Positions 45,680 through 55,809 are shown, counted from the stretch's first letter. The stretch is 64,000 nucleotides of DNA from Pseudorhodobacter turbinis (GCF_005234135.1 NZ_CP039964.1:1486001-1550000); one strand, 5' to 3'. Made by a program: numbers and translations. The notes: generated by a model from the sequence alone, not told the origin.

Positions 45680-46687
45680 TTATCCGCCGAGGGCGGACAT
45701 GTGGCGTGTCACAGCGGGTTCTGCCATGCGGTCAAGATCAAAGCTATGGCGCTCGGGCTTGGCCATCAAAGCGGCGCGAATTGTACCTTCGACGGCTGTT
45801 TCAGAATGGCGCAAAGGCGCGCGCAGATCAACTGATCCTTCATCGCCCATACAGGTATAAAGCTGCCCCATGCAGCTGACGCGCACGCGGTTACAAAGCG
45901 CACAGAAGTTGCAGGACATCGGTGAGATAAAGCCGATCTGCCCGCCGGTTTGCTCTACCCGCATGTAGCGCGCGGGGCCGCCAGAGTTTTTGCGTTGTGG
46001 CGTCAGTGTCCAGCGCTTAGCGAGGTCTGCTTGCAGATCTCGCAGTGACAGAACGCTCTGGCTTCGGTCAAGACCTGTGTCGCCCAGCGGCATTTCTTCA
46101 ATCAGGGTAAGGTCGGCACCGCGCGCATGTGCAAAGGCGATAAGCGCGTCGACCTCGTCTTCAAACGCGCCACGGCTGGCAACGGCGTTCAGCTTGACTT
46201 GCAGGCCTGCCGAAATGGCGGCGTCGATACCGGCAAGCACCATGCGGATATCGCCGATGCGGGTGACTTCGCGGTAGCGCGCAGGGTCAAGCGTGTCGAG
46301 CGAGACATTGACCCGTTTCACGCCGCAGGCGGCAAGGGTCTCGGCATATTTGGCCAGCAATGTCCCGTTGGTTGTCAGGGTCAACTCGTCAAGCATGCCG
46401 GATTGCAGATATTTAGACAGGTCTTTGAACAAATCCATTACATCACGGCGCACCAGAGGCTCGCCCCCTGTGAGGCGCAGTTTGCGCACACCATGGCGGA
46501 TGAAGACATCGCTGAGCTGCGCGAGTTCTTCAAGGCTGAGGACCTCGCGCCTAGGCAGAAATGTCATGTTTTCGGCCATGCAATAGGTGCAGCGCAGATC
46601 GCAGCGGTCTGTCACAGAAAGGCGAAGATAGGTGACTTTGCGCCCGAAGCTGTCAATGAGCGGAGCGGTGGTATTATCAAGCGGCAT
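45680..46687 (-). CDS. moaA: GTP 3',8-cyclase MoaA
   Basis: The 335-residue radical-SAM enzyme starting molybdenum-cofactor synthesis from GTP. The first cluster motif is CDLRCTYCMAE near residue 26-34, with TGGEPLVRRDV and LTLTTNGTLL behind it; the second cluster uses CNFCALCNRVRVSC near 258-271. The usual C-terminal GG is present (HMSALGG). The frame start is fixed at ATG 46687, which overlaps the DUF2478 gene end. It is the fourth gene in a run torA-moeA-DUF2478-moaA and probably a copy dedicated to TorA maturation. Confidence 0.96.
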   Translation of the reverse strand: MPLDNTTAPLIDSFGRKVTYLRLSVTDRCDLRCTYCMAENMTFLPRREVLSLEELAQLSDVFIRHGVRKLRLTGGEPLVRRDVMDLFKDLSKYLQSGMLDELTLTTNGTLLAKYAETLAACGVKRVNVSLDTLDPARYREVTRIGDIRMVLAGIDAAISAGLQVKLNAVASRGAFEDEVDALIAFAHARGADLTLIEEMPLGDTGLDRSQSVLSLRDLQADLAKRWTLTPQRKNSGGPARYMRVEQTGGQIGFISPMSCNFCALCNRVRVSCMGQLYTCMGDEGSVDLRAPLRHSETAVEGTIRAALMAKPERHSFDLDRMAEPAVTRHMSALGG

Positions 46688-47204
46688 GGCGCGCCTCTTG
46701 AACCGCTGAAAACCAGCGCAGCGCGGCGGCGCGATCCATCGGCAAATCACAGGCCACGCCTGCGCCGAACTCTTCCCAGTCTTTGGCATATGTCGGGCGC
46801 ACGGCGGTGAGTACAGGCACATCCAGCGCGATCGCCTTTCCGATCAGGTCACGAAAACCGCGCCCCTCGCTTTCGCCGCGCCCGAAACGGTTGAGGATCA
46901 GCAAATCGGCGCCAGCCACCAGTTCTTGTTCAATGAAGGCAGAACAGTCCGCCAAAGCACCGGGATGCAGGCGGCACCCGCGCGAGCCGTTGCCCAGAGG
47001 TTGCGAGATGCGGAACACCTGCTGCGAGCCGAGCGTTGTCAGATCCATATCGGCGCAGTGGCACTCGCCGCCCTCGGCACCGCGGGTTTGCAAAGCGCCG
47101 CGGACGCGGTAGCCACTGGCTGTCAGCGCTTCGGCGATTGTGTTGAGGAAACCATCTATATCGCTGCTTTCAAAACGGATGGCGGCAAGGGGGGAAAAGC
47201 TCAT
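46677..47204 (-). CDS. DUF2478 NTPase-like protein
   Basis: A 175-residue protein of the DUF2478 family: the motif ADLLILNRFGRGESEGRGFR near residue 105 is characteristic and resembles part of a nucleotide-binding fold. It also has GCRLHPGALADCSAFIEQ. The family is nearly always beside molybdenum cofactor or molybdenum transport genes, where it may take the place of MobB. It overlaps moeA by four bases upstream and moaA by eleven downstream, so it is translationally coupled to both. Confidence 0.82.
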   Translation of the reverse strand: MSFSPLAAIRFESSDIDGFLNTIAEALTASGYRVRGALQTRGAEGGECHCADMDLTTLGSQQVFRISQPLGNGSRGCRLHPGALADCSAFIEQELVAGADLLILNRFGRGESEGRGFRDLIGKAIALDVPVLTAVRPTYAKDWEEFGAGVACDLPMDRAAALRWFSAVQEARHAA

Positions 47205-48472
47205 TTTTGCTCTCCTGAAAGGCAGAAGGGGCGCCAGTAGAGTGACGCGCCAGTTGATATTTCGCGACAATCGGCGGGGACAATGGCAAGGCCATCAGCT
47301 TTACCAAGCGGCAGAAGAGTTGCCGAGACGCTGTGCCCCAGACGCTCCAGAACGGGCAGGCCGCTTGCGGTGTAGGCAGCAAGGCGCACGGGAAAAACCT
47401 CGGCACGGCCAGCTTTGCGCGACCAGTCAAACCCTGCGACAGCGGGCACAGGCGCAAAAGGTGCAGGCTTTGCGCCCAACATGCGGGCGATTTGCGGCAA
47501 AACAAACATGTGAAAGCCCACATGCACCGCAAAGGGGTTGCCCGGAAGGCCTGTGAATGCGGCATACCCCAGCTTGCCAAACATAACCGGCTTGCCGGGT
47601 TTAAGCGCCACGCGCCAGCCCTGAACAGTGCCGCCAGCCGCAACGAGGGCCTCAATGATATGGTCTTTGCCGCCAAGTGAAACCGCGCCCGAGGTGAGGA
47701 TCAGATCGTAATGCGCGCCGAGATTTTTGAGTGCTCTTGCAGTGGCCTCTGCATCGTCGGGCAAGATGCCCAGATCGGTCACGTCAGCCCCTGCGGCACT
47801 TGCAAGGGCAAGAAGCATAGGGCGGTTTGCATCGGGGATCTGGCCAAGCTTGCGTTGCCCGCTGCGCAACTCGTCTCCGGTTGAGAACACAGCAACGCAG
47901 GGGCGGCGGATAACGTCAACATGCTCGATACCATTGGCAGCCAGCAGGCCGATGTGATGCGCGCCGATACGGGTGCCCGCAGCAAGCAGTTTCTGCCCGG
48001 CGCTTTGATCACTGCCGGCGCGGCGGATATTGTCGCCAACTGACGGAATGGTGGTAAAGGAGACATGGCCCTGTGCCTCATGGGAACGCTCGACCATCAC
48101 AACCGCATCAGCGCCCTGTGGCAGCAGTGCGCCTGTGAATATGCGGAGCGCCGTCCCTTGGGGCAGCGCGCGCGGGCTGTCGCCTGCGGATACGGTTCCG
48201 GCAATTGGCAGGCGGTTCACGCCAACAAGGTCTGCGCAGCGCAGCGCAAAGCCGTCCATGGCGGAGTTGTCAAAAAACGGCATCGCCTCGGCGGCGCATA
48301 CGGCTTTGGCGGTGGTGCGGCCATACGATTGGGCGAGCGCAACGGTGTGTATGTCGGGGATCGGCGCGACCTGTGCAAGGGCGCGGTCCAGCGCGTCGCT
48401 GAGGCTCATCATCTCTGTGGCATCAGAGAGGGTATCGCAGCTACAGCCGCCTGTTACGGGAGCGATGTGCAT
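47201..48472 (-). CDS. moeA: Molybdopterin molybdenumtransferase MoeA
   Basis: The 423-residue enzyme inserts molybdate into adenylated molybdopterin. Typical segments: PFFDNSAMDGFALRC near 65, IFTGALLPQGADAVVMVE, RRAGSDQSAGQKLLAAG near 150, DLILTSGAVSLGGKDHI, and GLPGNPFAVHVGF near 315. An extra N-terminal Cys-containing piece (GGCSCDTLSDATEMM) precedes the usual start; AGGAGAGGG in front of ATG 48472 supports the longer form. It begins 95 bases after torA and is probably read from the same transcript; a small hairpin lies between. Confidence 0.95.
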   Translation of the reverse strand: MHIAPVTGGCSCDTLSDATEMMSLSDALDRALAQVAPIPDIHTVALAQSYGRTTAKAVCAAEAMPFFDNSAMDGFALRCADLVGVNRLPIAGTVSAGDSPRALPQGTALRIFTGALLPQGADAVVMVERSHEAQGHVSFTTIPSVGDNIRRAGSDQSAGQKLLAAGTRIGAHHIGLLAANGIEHVDVIRRPCVAVFSTGDELRSGQRKLGQIPDANRPMLLALASAAGADVTDLGILPDDAEATARALKNLGAHYDLILTSGAVSLGGKDHIIEALVAAGGTVQGWRVALKPGKPVMFGKLGYAAFTGLPGNPFAVHVGFHMFVLPQIARMLGAKPAPFAPVPAVAGFDWSRKAGRAEVFPVRLAAYTASGLPVLERLGHSVSATLLPLGKADGLAIVPADCREISTGASLYWRPFCLSGEQK

Positions 48473-48522
48473 TGCCCTCTCCTTTAATTCGTTTCGGCGA
48501 ATTATGTTTTGTTTTCGAAGTT

Positions 48523-48549
48523 CAGGGGGCCGTTCAATCCGGACCCCTG
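48523..48549 (-). promoter_or_regulatory. Hairpin between torA and moeA
   Basis: CAGGGG and CCCCTG form a stem with a 15-base loop in the intergenic region. There is no T-run, so it is more likely an mRNA processing or stability element than a terminator. Confidence 0.35.
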
Positions 48550-48567
48550 CTTGTTTTATACCAACGC

Positions 48568-51237
48568 TTACATCGCGTCAGAGGCGTTCTTCATCAGGAA
48601 GTCCATGACAAGTTCAGCCTCATCGCCTTCGAGACCTGCACGTGGGAACATCGACGGTGTGATGCCCTTCCACTGCTGCGTGGTGAAGTGGGTGACTTCA
48701 CGAGGCGCGTGGCAAACAGTGCAGCGCTCGTAGTACATCTTTTCACCCGGGCCCATGTCAGCATAAAGTTTTTCGGTCAGGGCTTCGAGACGGTCAAGGC
48801 CCAGCTTGTCCTCGTCGATCTCGGCGATCTCCATGTCCTCGATGATGGGAGGCTTTTCATAGGCCATGTTCGGACCTTCCGGGTCTTCACATTTGCGCAT
48901 GCTGCACAGGACAGTGTTCGCTGTTGTCGCCTGAGCAAGACCCGAAGATGGCTGTGTCGAGGTCAGGAAGTTGACCAGACCCGAGTTACAGCGACCCTTG
49001 CTGTCAAGCGACGGCCATGCCCCTTCATAGATCGAGACCACACCTTTCATGATCTCATCGCTGATAACAGCGCCTGCGATCACTGTGCCACGATCATTGT
49101 AAAGCTCGACCAGATCGCCATCCTCGATGCCACGTGATGCGGCGTCTTCGGTGTTGATCCGGACAGGCTCGCGGCCCTGGATTTTGTAGAGTTCACGCAG
49201 CTTTTCCGACTGGTCCATCTGGCTGTGCAGGCGGAACCACGGGTGCGGCGATACAACGTGCAGTTGGCCTTTTTTGGCGTTGCCGAGGTACTCGTGCTTT
49301 TCCATCCACATTGGCATGCCGGGGCAATCTTCGATCTCAAGCTTTGCAAAGTCTTCGCAGAACATTTCGATCTTGCCGGATGTCGTGTGCAGCGGGCTGC
49401 CTTCGGGGTCATTGTAGAACGCGTTGTGGCGTGTCCACTTATGGGCTGCCTCGGGCACCTCTTGGCGGGCATAGCCTTTTTCCCAGAACTCCTCGAACGG
49501 CGTATGCTTGGCTGCATCTGTCGCGGCATAGGCCAGCTTGATGTGATACATCTTGTCTTCGCCTTCGGTGAACTGCGTCCAGATGCCGAGTTTGTCAGCC
49601 AGACCTTCAAAGATTTCGTAATCTGGAAGGCTGTCGCCAATAGGTTCGATCACCTTTTTCATCGCATAGATCTTGTCGTTGGAATAGGTGCCGCCGACAC
49701 TGATGTCATTTTGCTCCAGCGTCGATGCCGCAGGCATAACGATGTCAGCCCAACGTGTTGCGGCTGTCCACCAAACGTCAACACTGACAACGGTTTCGAC
49801 TTTTTCAAGCGCACGGATCAGCCGGTTGGTATCCTGCTGGTGGCTCATAAAGTTGTTACCGGCGTTAAAGATCACCTTCACATCAGGGTATGTGTGGGTG
49901 TTGCCGTTGTAGAAGACTTCCTTGCCGGGGTTTTCCAGCATGTCAGTGATCCGGCTGGCAGGGCAGACAGTCGTCACAAAGTTACGCCCCTGAGACATGC
50001 CCACAGGTGTTGCCTTGCCAGATGCCGGCATTCCGCCACCGCCATAGTGCCACGAGAAACCAACGCCACAGCCCGGCTTGCCGATTTTTCCTGTCAGTGA
50101 GGCAAAGTTGATGATGGCCCAATGGGTCATCTCGCCGTGCTGGGCGCGTTGCAGCGACCATGCACCAGCAATGTTTGTGTTGGATTTGGCGAACAGTTCG
50201 GCCAGTTCCCGGATTTTCGCCGCGTCAATGCCGGTGATCTTGGCCGCCCATTCAGGTGTTTTGGCCACGCCGTCATCGTCACCTTTGACATAGGCGATCC
50301 ATTTCTCGGAACCGACTGTATACTTGTCCATATAGGCTTGGTCTTGCAGGCCCATTTCCAGCACATGGTTGGCCATAGCGCAGAACAGTGCCACGTCCGT
50401 ATTCGGTACAATCTTGACCCAGTCGGCATTCAGAACCTCGTCAGAGGCGGTTTTCTGCGGGTTGATCGAGATGAACTTGACGCCTGCATCGCGGATCATT
50501 TCCCAGCGCTGAGACATATCGTGGTCAGCCACCGTAAATTCAATGCGGTTGTTTTTGATCGGGTCGCAACCGACCAGAACAAAGACGTCACATTCGTCGC
50601 GGATGGTTTCCCACGCGGACTGTGGCGAGTAAACTTCCATATCGCCGATAATGTGCGGCAGTGAAACCTGCGACGCACCGGCCGACCAGTCACCAGCCGT
50701 GTTGGTGCAGCCACCGATCAGGTTGATCATACGCCCTTGCAGAACGTTGGGACGGAAGCTGCCTGCGTTCGACCAGCCACCATAGGACGAGCTGAAGATC
50801 GCCCGGTTGCCATGGTTGGCGGCGGTGTCGAGCAGGGCTTTGGCCGTCAGGCTCCACGCGGTGTCCCAGTCAACCTTGACGTATTCCTCACGGCCGCGCA
50901 GCTCGGGCTTGGTATCACCGGTTTCCCAGCCTGCCAGATAGGACTTGCGCACCATCGGATAGTTGATGCGGGACTTGTCGTAGGTCCGGTCCAACACGCC
51001 GATGTTCAACATCGCTGTCGGGCGCTTGTCGACATCCTCGACGGAATCGATGGCGATCATCTTGCCATCGCGCACGATCGCCTCAAATGAGCCGAAATGC
51101 GTTGCGTGGAAGATGCGATCGCCATATGAATTGGGGTCAAGTCCGGCGAGTGCAGTTGTACCCAGCAGGCTGGTTGAGCCGAACATGGCAGCGCCGCCTT
51201 GCAGGAACAAGCGCCGGGTTGGTTTGGTGAATGACAT
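48568..51237 (-). CDS. torA: TMAO reductase TorA with a C-terminal haem-c motif
   Basis: An 889-residue periplasmic molybdoenzyme of the DMSO/TMAO reductase family, reducing trimethylamine N-oxide to trimethylamine. A Tat signal (TRRLFLQGGAAMFG) starts the protein, exported after cofactor loading. The SSSYGGWSNAGSFRPN segment (150-163) should hold the serine that ligates molybdenum, and GWSL-type, VLVGCDPIKNNR and NAGNNFMSHQQDTNR motifs fit MGD binding. Unusually, the last 51 residues begin CTVCH (839-843) with Met863 as a possible axial ligand, a small cytochrome c domain. It is divergent from torR. Assignment rests on motif pattern and on the torR/torS/torT neighbours; DMSO or biotin sulfoxide are other possible substrates. 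Confidence 0.92.
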   Translation of the reverse strand: MSFTKPTRRLFLQGGAAMFGSTSLLGTTALAGLDPNSYGDRIFHATHFGSFEAIVRDGKMIAIDSVEDVDKRPTAMLNIGVLDRTYDKSRINYPMVRKSYLAGWETGDTKPELRGREEYVKVDWDTAWSLTAKALLDTAANHGNRAIFSSSYGGWSNAGSFRPNVLQGRMINLIGGCTNTAGDWSAGASQVSLPHIIGDMEVYSPQSAWETIRDECDVFVLVGCDPIKNNRIEFTVADHDMSQRWEMIRDAGVKFISINPQKTASDEVLNADWVKIVPNTDVALFCAMANHVLEMGLQDQAYMDKYTVGSEKWIAYVKGDDDGVAKTPEWAAKITGIDAAKIRELAELFAKSNTNIAGAWSLQRAQHGEMTHWAIINFASLTGKIGKPGCGVGFSWHYGGGGMPASGKATPVGMSQGRNFVTTVCPASRITDMLENPGKEVFYNGNTHTYPDVKVIFNAGNNFMSHQQDTNRLIRALEKVETVVSVDVWWTAATRWADIVMPAASTLEQNDISVGGTYSNDKIYAMKKVIEPIGDSLPDYEIFEGLADKLGIWTQFTEGEDKMYHIKLAYAATDAAKHTPFEEFWEKGYARQEVPEAAHKWTRHNAFYNDPEGSPLHTTSGKIEMFCEDFAKLEIEDCPGMPMWMEKHEYLGNAKKGQLHVVSPHPWFRLHSQMDQSEKLRELYKIQGREPVRINTEDAASRGIEDGDLVELYNDRGTVIAGAVISDEIMKGVVSIYEGAWPSLDSKGRCNSGLVNFLTSTQPSSGLAQATTANTVLCSMRKCEDPEGPNMAYEKPPIIEDMEIAEIDEDKLGLDRLEALTEKLYADMGPGEKMYYERCTVCHAPREVTHFTTQQWKGITPSMFPRAGLEGDEAELVMDFLMKNASDAM

Positions 51238-51351
51238 GAAAACCTCCTAGGGTGAACTTCTTGTCGCCACACTATCAAAGCGGCCTTCATTGGACTTTGA
51301 TTTTGCGCAAACTGACTTGTTCGAAGATGTAAAGAAATGTAAACTCGAGCA
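51238..51351. promoter_or_regulatory. torA/torR divergent control region
   Basis: The only space for promoters of torA and torR. TTGATTTTGCGCAA (51297-51310) is a near match to an FNR-type site, and GTTC/GAAC units (GGTGAACTTC at 51251, CTTGTTCGAAG near 51318) resemble the GTTCA core of known Tor boxes. Binding is inferred. Confidence 0.4.
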
Positions 51352-52056
51352 ATGGCACAGCACATACTCATTGTTGAAGACGACCGTACGACGCGCATGC
51401 GCTTGGCAGCCTATCTGCGCACGCAGGGCTATCGCGTCAGCGAGGCCGAGGGCGCGGGTGAAATGGAAGCGATCATGCAGACAGACCCGCCCGAGCTGTT
51501 GCTGATTGACATCAACCTTGAGGGCAAGGACGGGCTGACCATCACCCGCGAGCAGCGTGCGGCGTCGCGGGTTGGGATTATTTTACTCACGGCGCGCGAT
51601 GATCAGATCGACAAGATCGTCGGGCTTGAAATGGGTGCCGACGACTACGTGGTCAAGCCGTTTGACAAGCGCGAACTGGCGGCGCGGGTGAAGAACCTCT
51701 TGTCGCGGATTGCCGATATCGGGCAAGCGCCCGAAGGCCCGCCGCCGGTTGAGAATTTTGGCCCGTGGTGCTTTGACCGTATCCGGCGCAGGCTGGTATC
51801 AGCGGCTCGAATTGAAAGCCTTACCTCGCAAGAGTTTGAGATTATGGCAGCACTTGCCGACCATCCCGGCCAGACGCTGAGCCGCGCACGCCTGTCGGAA
51901 ATAATCGGACGCGAGACGATGCGGTCAAGTGACCGGATGATTGATGTTGTTGTGGGGCGGCTGCGCAAAAAGCTGGAGAAAGACCCTACAAATCCCGAGT
52001 GGATTCTTACAATGCATGGGCAGGGCTATCATTTTGTCGACCCTGCATCTGTCTGA
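51352..52056 (+). CDS. torR: Response regulator TorR
   Basis: A 234-residue OmpR-type response regulator. Receiver: VEDD (8-11), phospho-acceptor in LLLIDINLEGKDG (about Asp53), Thr in LLTARDD and Lys in VVKPFDKRELAAR. C-terminal winged helix: LTSQEFEIMAALADHPGQTLSR and RMIDVVVGRLRKKLEKD. By position, divergent from torA and next to torS, it should activate the TMAO operon when phosphorylated by TorS. Its last 28 bases overlap the end of torS on the other strand. Confidence 0.94.
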   Translation: MAQHILIVEDDRTTRMRLAAYLRTQGYRVSEAEGAGEMEAIMQTDPPELLLIDINLEGKDGLTITREQRAASRVGIILLTARDDQIDKIVGLEMGADDYVVKPFDKRELAARVKNLLSRIADIGQAPEGPPPVENFGPWCFDRIRRRLVSAARIESLTSQEFEIMAALADHPGQTLSRARLSEIIGRETMRSSDRMIDVVVGRLRKKLEKDPTNPEWILTMHGQGYHFVDPASV

Positions 52057-54818
52057 AGCCCTGCAGAGCTTGCGGCTGTTGCAAGGGTGCGCGCGGCCTC
52101 GTCTGCGAGCTGTTGCATAGCCTTGAGAGCGTCGTCGTCCGCTGTTGCTTCAACAAGTGCCAAAGCGGTGCAAAAACTCTCTAGCCGGAAATTTGCAGCT
52201 GCGCCCTTGAGCTTGTGCGCCGCCTTTTGCTGAACAACTCCTGATGTGTTAATGACCGCGTTAACGGCTGCGGTCAGGTCCTTAAGAAACTCACCGACAA
52301 TAAGCCCCGTCGTCTCTGCGCCAAGGTCTGACATATCTTCGCGCAAGCATTGAAGAACCAAGTCCAGCTCGGATGATTCTGCCGCCGCATTTGATGTGTT
52401 GCCGCCCAGAACTTTGGCCAGCACTGCGGCCAAGGCGCGCGCAGAAACAGGCTTGTGCAGGATGCGCGCCACACCAATTTTTGCGCGGTTGTCGACCGTA
52501 TCTTCGATCATATACGCAGTCAGTGCCACAAGAAGGGGGGCATCTTGGTGTAGGCGAAGCTGGGCGGCAACCTCTTCGCCGCGCATATCGGGTAAATCCA
52601 GATCAATCAGTACAAGGTCATATTTCTGTTCAGCACCGGCTTTCAGCCCCTCTGTACCTGTCGCTGCGACGTGAACATGGCAGCCGAGCCGCTCCAGATA
52701 GCCCCGCGCGACCATCAGATTGACGGGATGATCGTCGATAACCAACACGTTCTGGCCATACTGGATGTCTGGCAATCGGGCAGGTTCGTCGCGGGCAAGA
52801 GCCGGATCACCCATTGCAAGCGGTAACGTCAGTGTAAACTGGCTGCCAACGCCAGGCTCGCTAGCAACACTAAGCCCTCCGCCAAGGGCTTCTGTCAGCT
52901 TGCGCGAGATGGCCAGCCCAAGCCCCATACCTTCAATGCCAGCCCGTTTTGCAGCATCGGTCCGCATATAAGCATCAAACGCATGTGTGACGGCGTTTTG
53001 TGTCATGCCGACACCGGTGTCAGTGACACTAAAGCTGATCACGGGCTGCCCGCTCTGCGCGTCAATCGCGTGATCGACAGATAGCGCGACACTGCCGCGT
53101 TTGGTGTATTTTACGGCGTTCGAGATAAGGTTGCCGACAATCTGGCGGATTTTGACCACGTCGCCCAACAATACCATCGGTGCAGGCTCGGCAAGGTGGA
53201 TTGCGACGTCCAGTTTCTTTTGCGCGGCGAGTGATTGCAACTGCTGGCCCAGCTGCCCGACAAGCTCGCGCAGAAGGAAATGAACGGGACTGCTGCGGTT
53301 CGCGCTATCTTCGGCACCAGCATAGTTCAGGATGTCGTTGGTGATCTCAAGCAATTCGCGCGACGAGTTCAGCGCGGCAAGGGCGCGCTCTTTCCGTGCG
53401 GGGTCGCGCTCGTCAGCCTCCAGTAAATCTAGCATGCCGATGATGCCGTTCAGCGGCGTGCGGATTTCATGGCTCATGCGGGCAAGAAACTCGGTTTTGC
53501 TGCTGTTGGCGGCCTCAGCCTCGGCGCGGGCGGTGTCAGACGCCTTCATCTCGGCCACGACATCCCCGGTTCGCGCAATGACGGCCTCTTCGAGGTTGCC
53601 GCGCAAACGGTCGGCATCGGTTGCACGGCGACGCAGGATGTTCAGCGCCTTTTCCATGCGTCCAATCTCGTCATGCCCGCTGATTGCCATAGGCGCATCG
53701 TAATCGCCGCCCGCAACCGCGACGATGCGGCGCGACAGGTTGCCCATACGTGTGACCAGCTGTTTGCGCGCATAAAGCCACAAGATAGCACCAGCAATGA
53801 CGGCAGCCGCGACCAAAGCAAGCAGCGCCGCCGTCATTTGAGACGACCGAGTTTGCGCCGCGGCGATCCTTTCAAGCCCCTGAGCTTGCACGGTATCGCG
53901 CGCGTGCCTTGCCCGCTCCGACAGCCGGGAAATGACTGTGCGTAAATTATCGCTATCGGCGGTGATTGCGCGTTGCACCGCAAGCCGCTTCCGCTGAAGG
54001 CCGATCAGACCCTCGTCTGCAAGAGCATCCTGATGCTGTTGCAAAAGGGTTGCAGCCTTTTCGCGTGCCGAGAGTGTCGGAAGATAGGTAAGGCGGCGCG
54101 TTATGAGGGCGAGTTGCCCGCCTAATTCGGCGTGCAGGTGCGCGATCTCTTCAATGCTTGTGGTATTTGGCACGCGCTGAAGCTCCAACCGCACCGCGTC
54201 AATCATGCGCGCGAGTTCGGTGATCCGCTCAAAGGCAAAGAAGTGCCGGTCTGCCAGCGTATCAAGTGCCGCGCGCGGATTGGCTTCGATGTCGGTGTAA
54301 ATTCCGACAATTCCCGCCGTGATCCGAAGACGGGCAAGGTCTGTTTCAGCTTCAATCAGGCTGGCAAGCTGCGCACCTGCATCCGCGATGCCAAGCTCAA
54401 CATGGGCAATTCGTACCTTCAGGCGCACGTCTTCATGACCGTTTTTCGCCATCCGCGCCGCGATTACTGCGGCCTGTGAGGGCGGTAGCTTGGCGGAAGA
54501 ACCAAGGCTGATGCTTTCCAACTCGCGCGCGCCTGCTTCTATGTTGCTGACCGCAGCCCTAAGGGCCGTAGTGATCTGGTCAAAGTCCTCGGAGGTGTCG
54601 GCTTGCTCAAAAGCGACCGCGAGTGTGCCGACGACTTCGGTGGCAGCACCAATGCGGCTTGCCAGTTCCATCGCCGGGAGGCTCGTCTCGATCAACTCTT
54701 TATGGCTGCGCACCAGATAGCGGTTGACCGCGATTGCCGCCACACCCACCATAATGGCCAGCACAGCCATAGCCGAGAGAATCTGGATCAGTCGCGTGTC
54801 AAATCTTGTTTTGCGCAT
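52029..54818 (-). CDS. torS: Hybrid sensor kinase TorS
   Basis: A 929-residue unorthodox histidine kinase. An N-terminal membrane helix, then a long helical periplasmic sensor region (about 35-335), a second membrane helix ([20 protein letters not shown]), HAMP ([18 protein letters not shown]), the His-kinase core with [15 protein letters not shown] near 450, ATPase with [19 protein letters not shown], a receiver with [16 protein letters not shown] and [13 protein letters not shown] (Asp near 740), and an HPt domain with [15 protein letters not shown] near 870. This is the domain order of E. coli TorS, which senses TMAO through TorT. ATG 54818 is preferred to TTG 54824. Its first codons overlap the start of torT on the other strand. 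Confidence 0.93.
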   Translation of the reverse strand: MRKTRFDTRLIQILSAMAVLAIMVGVAAIAVNRYLVRSHKELIETSLPAMELASRIGAATEVVGTLAVAFEQADTSEDFDQITTALRAAVSNIEAGARELESISLGSSAKLPPSQAAVIAARMAKNGHEDVRLKVRIAHVELGIADAGAQLASLIEAETDLARLRITAGIVGIYTDIEANPRAALDTLADRHFFAFERITELARMIDAVRLELQRVPNTTSIEEIAHLHAELGGQLALITRRLTYLPTLSAREKAATLLQQHQDALADEGLIGLQRKRLAVQRAITADSDNLRTVISRLSERARHARDTVQAQGLERIAAAQTRSSQMTAALLALVAAAVIAGAILWLYARKQLVTRMGNLSRRIVAVAGGDYDAPMAISGHDEIGRMEKALNILRRRATDADRLRGNLEEAVIARTGDVVAEMKASDTARAEAEAANSSKTEFLARMSHEIRTPLNGIIGMLDLLEADERDPARKERALAALNSSRELLEITNDILNYAGAEDSANRSSPVHFLLRELVGQLGQQLQSLAAQKKLDVAIHLAEPAPMVLLGDVVKIRQIVGNLISNAVKYTKRGSVALSVDHAIDAQSGQPVISFSVTDTGVGMTQNAVTHAFDAYMRTDAAKRAGIEGMGLGLAISRKLTEALGGGLSVASEPGVGSQFTLTLPLAMGDPALARDEPARLPDIQYGQNVLVIDDHPVNLMVARGYLERLGCHVHVAATGTEGLKAGAEQKYDLVLIDLDLPDMRGEEVAAQLRLHQDAPLLVALTAYMIEDTVDNRAKIGVARILHKPVSARALAAVLAKVLGGNTSNAAAESSELDLVLQCLREDMSDLGAETTGLIVGEFLKDLTAAVNAVINTSGVVQQKAAHKLKGAAANFRLESFCTALALVEATADDDALKAMQQLADEAARTLATAASSAGLQTDAGSTK

Positions 54819-55809
54819 AAGCAAACTCTACGGGGCCGCCCTGCGCTGTTCAATCGCACTTGGTGCGATTTGTTTGATGATGTGGGGTGCGCCCGTTACG
54901 GCATCACCCACTCAGAAAGCGCGGCTGTTTTGTGTTTTGGTTCCCCATTTCAAGGATGAATACTGGCTTAGTGTCGGCTATGGGCTTGAACAAGAGGCCG
55001 CGCGCCAGAATGTCGAATTGCTGCTTTATGAGGCAGGCGGGTATCATGCGCGCACAGAGCAGATCAAATTGCTGAACGCCTGTGCCGCGCGGGGTGTTGA
55101 TGCGATCTTGATCGGGGCGGTTACGTCAAACCACCCTGAACTTTCGCAGGCTATCGCGCGTATTGCGCAGGATGTACCTGTTTTCGGGCTGGTCAACGAG
55201 CTTCATTCAGATGCGCTGAGCGGGCGGGTCGGTGTCAACTGGCAAGACATGGGCTTTGCTATTGGCCACCATCTGCGCGAATTGCATCCGAAAGGCACAC
55301 CGCCCAAAACTGCGGTGTTTATATCGGGGCCGCGTATTGCTGGCTGGACGGGTCCACTTGAGGCGGGTTTGCGTGATGGGCTTGCAGACAGTGCGGTTAC
55401 GATCACCGGCGTTTTTGAGGATGATACAGGGCTGCGCCAGCAACTCGCAGCGGTCGAAACGGCCTTGGAACAGCATCCCGAGGCTGATTTTCTGATCGGG
55501 AGCGCACCTGCTGTTGAGGCCGCAATTGGCCTGCTCGCGGCACAGAAACGCCCACAAGCGCCCAAACTGCTTTCGACTTACATCAGCCACACGGTTTTGC
55601 GCGGTTTGATGAATGGCGATGTTCTAGCTGCATCCTATGATGATCCAATCGGACAGGGGATCCTGGCGATCCGGCAAGCTGTTAATGCCAATGCGTCAGA
55701 TAACTCTGAGGCGTCGGTGGGGCCGGATGTTGTGCTTTTGGCAAAAGGGGCGCAAAGCGTGCAGCGTGTCAGGATTTCGTCGGCGGATTACTTTCCGGCT
55801 ATTGATTAA
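54811..55809 (+). CDS. torT: Periplasmic TMAO-binding protein TorT
   Basis: A periplasmic binding protein of the LacI/sugar-binding fold, about 332 residues. A hydrophobic export signal (ALRCSIALGAICLMMWGAP) is followed by ARLFCVLVPHFKDEYWLSVGYG, AARGVDAILIGAVTSNHPEL and FGLVNELHSDALSGRVGVNW, as in TorT. It should bind TMAO and pass the signal to the TorS sensor domain. The start is uncertain: TTG 54811 gives a normal signal peptide but overlaps the torS start by eight bases; no in-frame ATG with a better position exists. Gene order torT, torS, torR beside torA gives the assignment strong support. Confidence 0.85.
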   Translation: MRISKLYGAALRCSIALGAICLMMWGAPVTASPTQKARLFCVLVPHFKDEYWLSVGYGLEQEAARQNVELLLYEAGGYHARTEQIKLLNACAARGVDAILIGAVTSNHPELSQAIARIAQDVPVFGLVNELHSDALSGRVGVNWQDMGFAIGHHLRELHPKGTPPKTAVFISGPRIAGWTGPLEAGLRDGLADSAVTITGVFEDDTGLRQQLAAVETALEQHPEADFLIGSAPAVEAAIGLLAAQKRPQAPKLLSTYISHTVLRGLMNGDVLAASYDDPIGQGILAIRQAVNANASDNSEASVGPDVVLLAKGAQSVQRVRISSADYFPAID

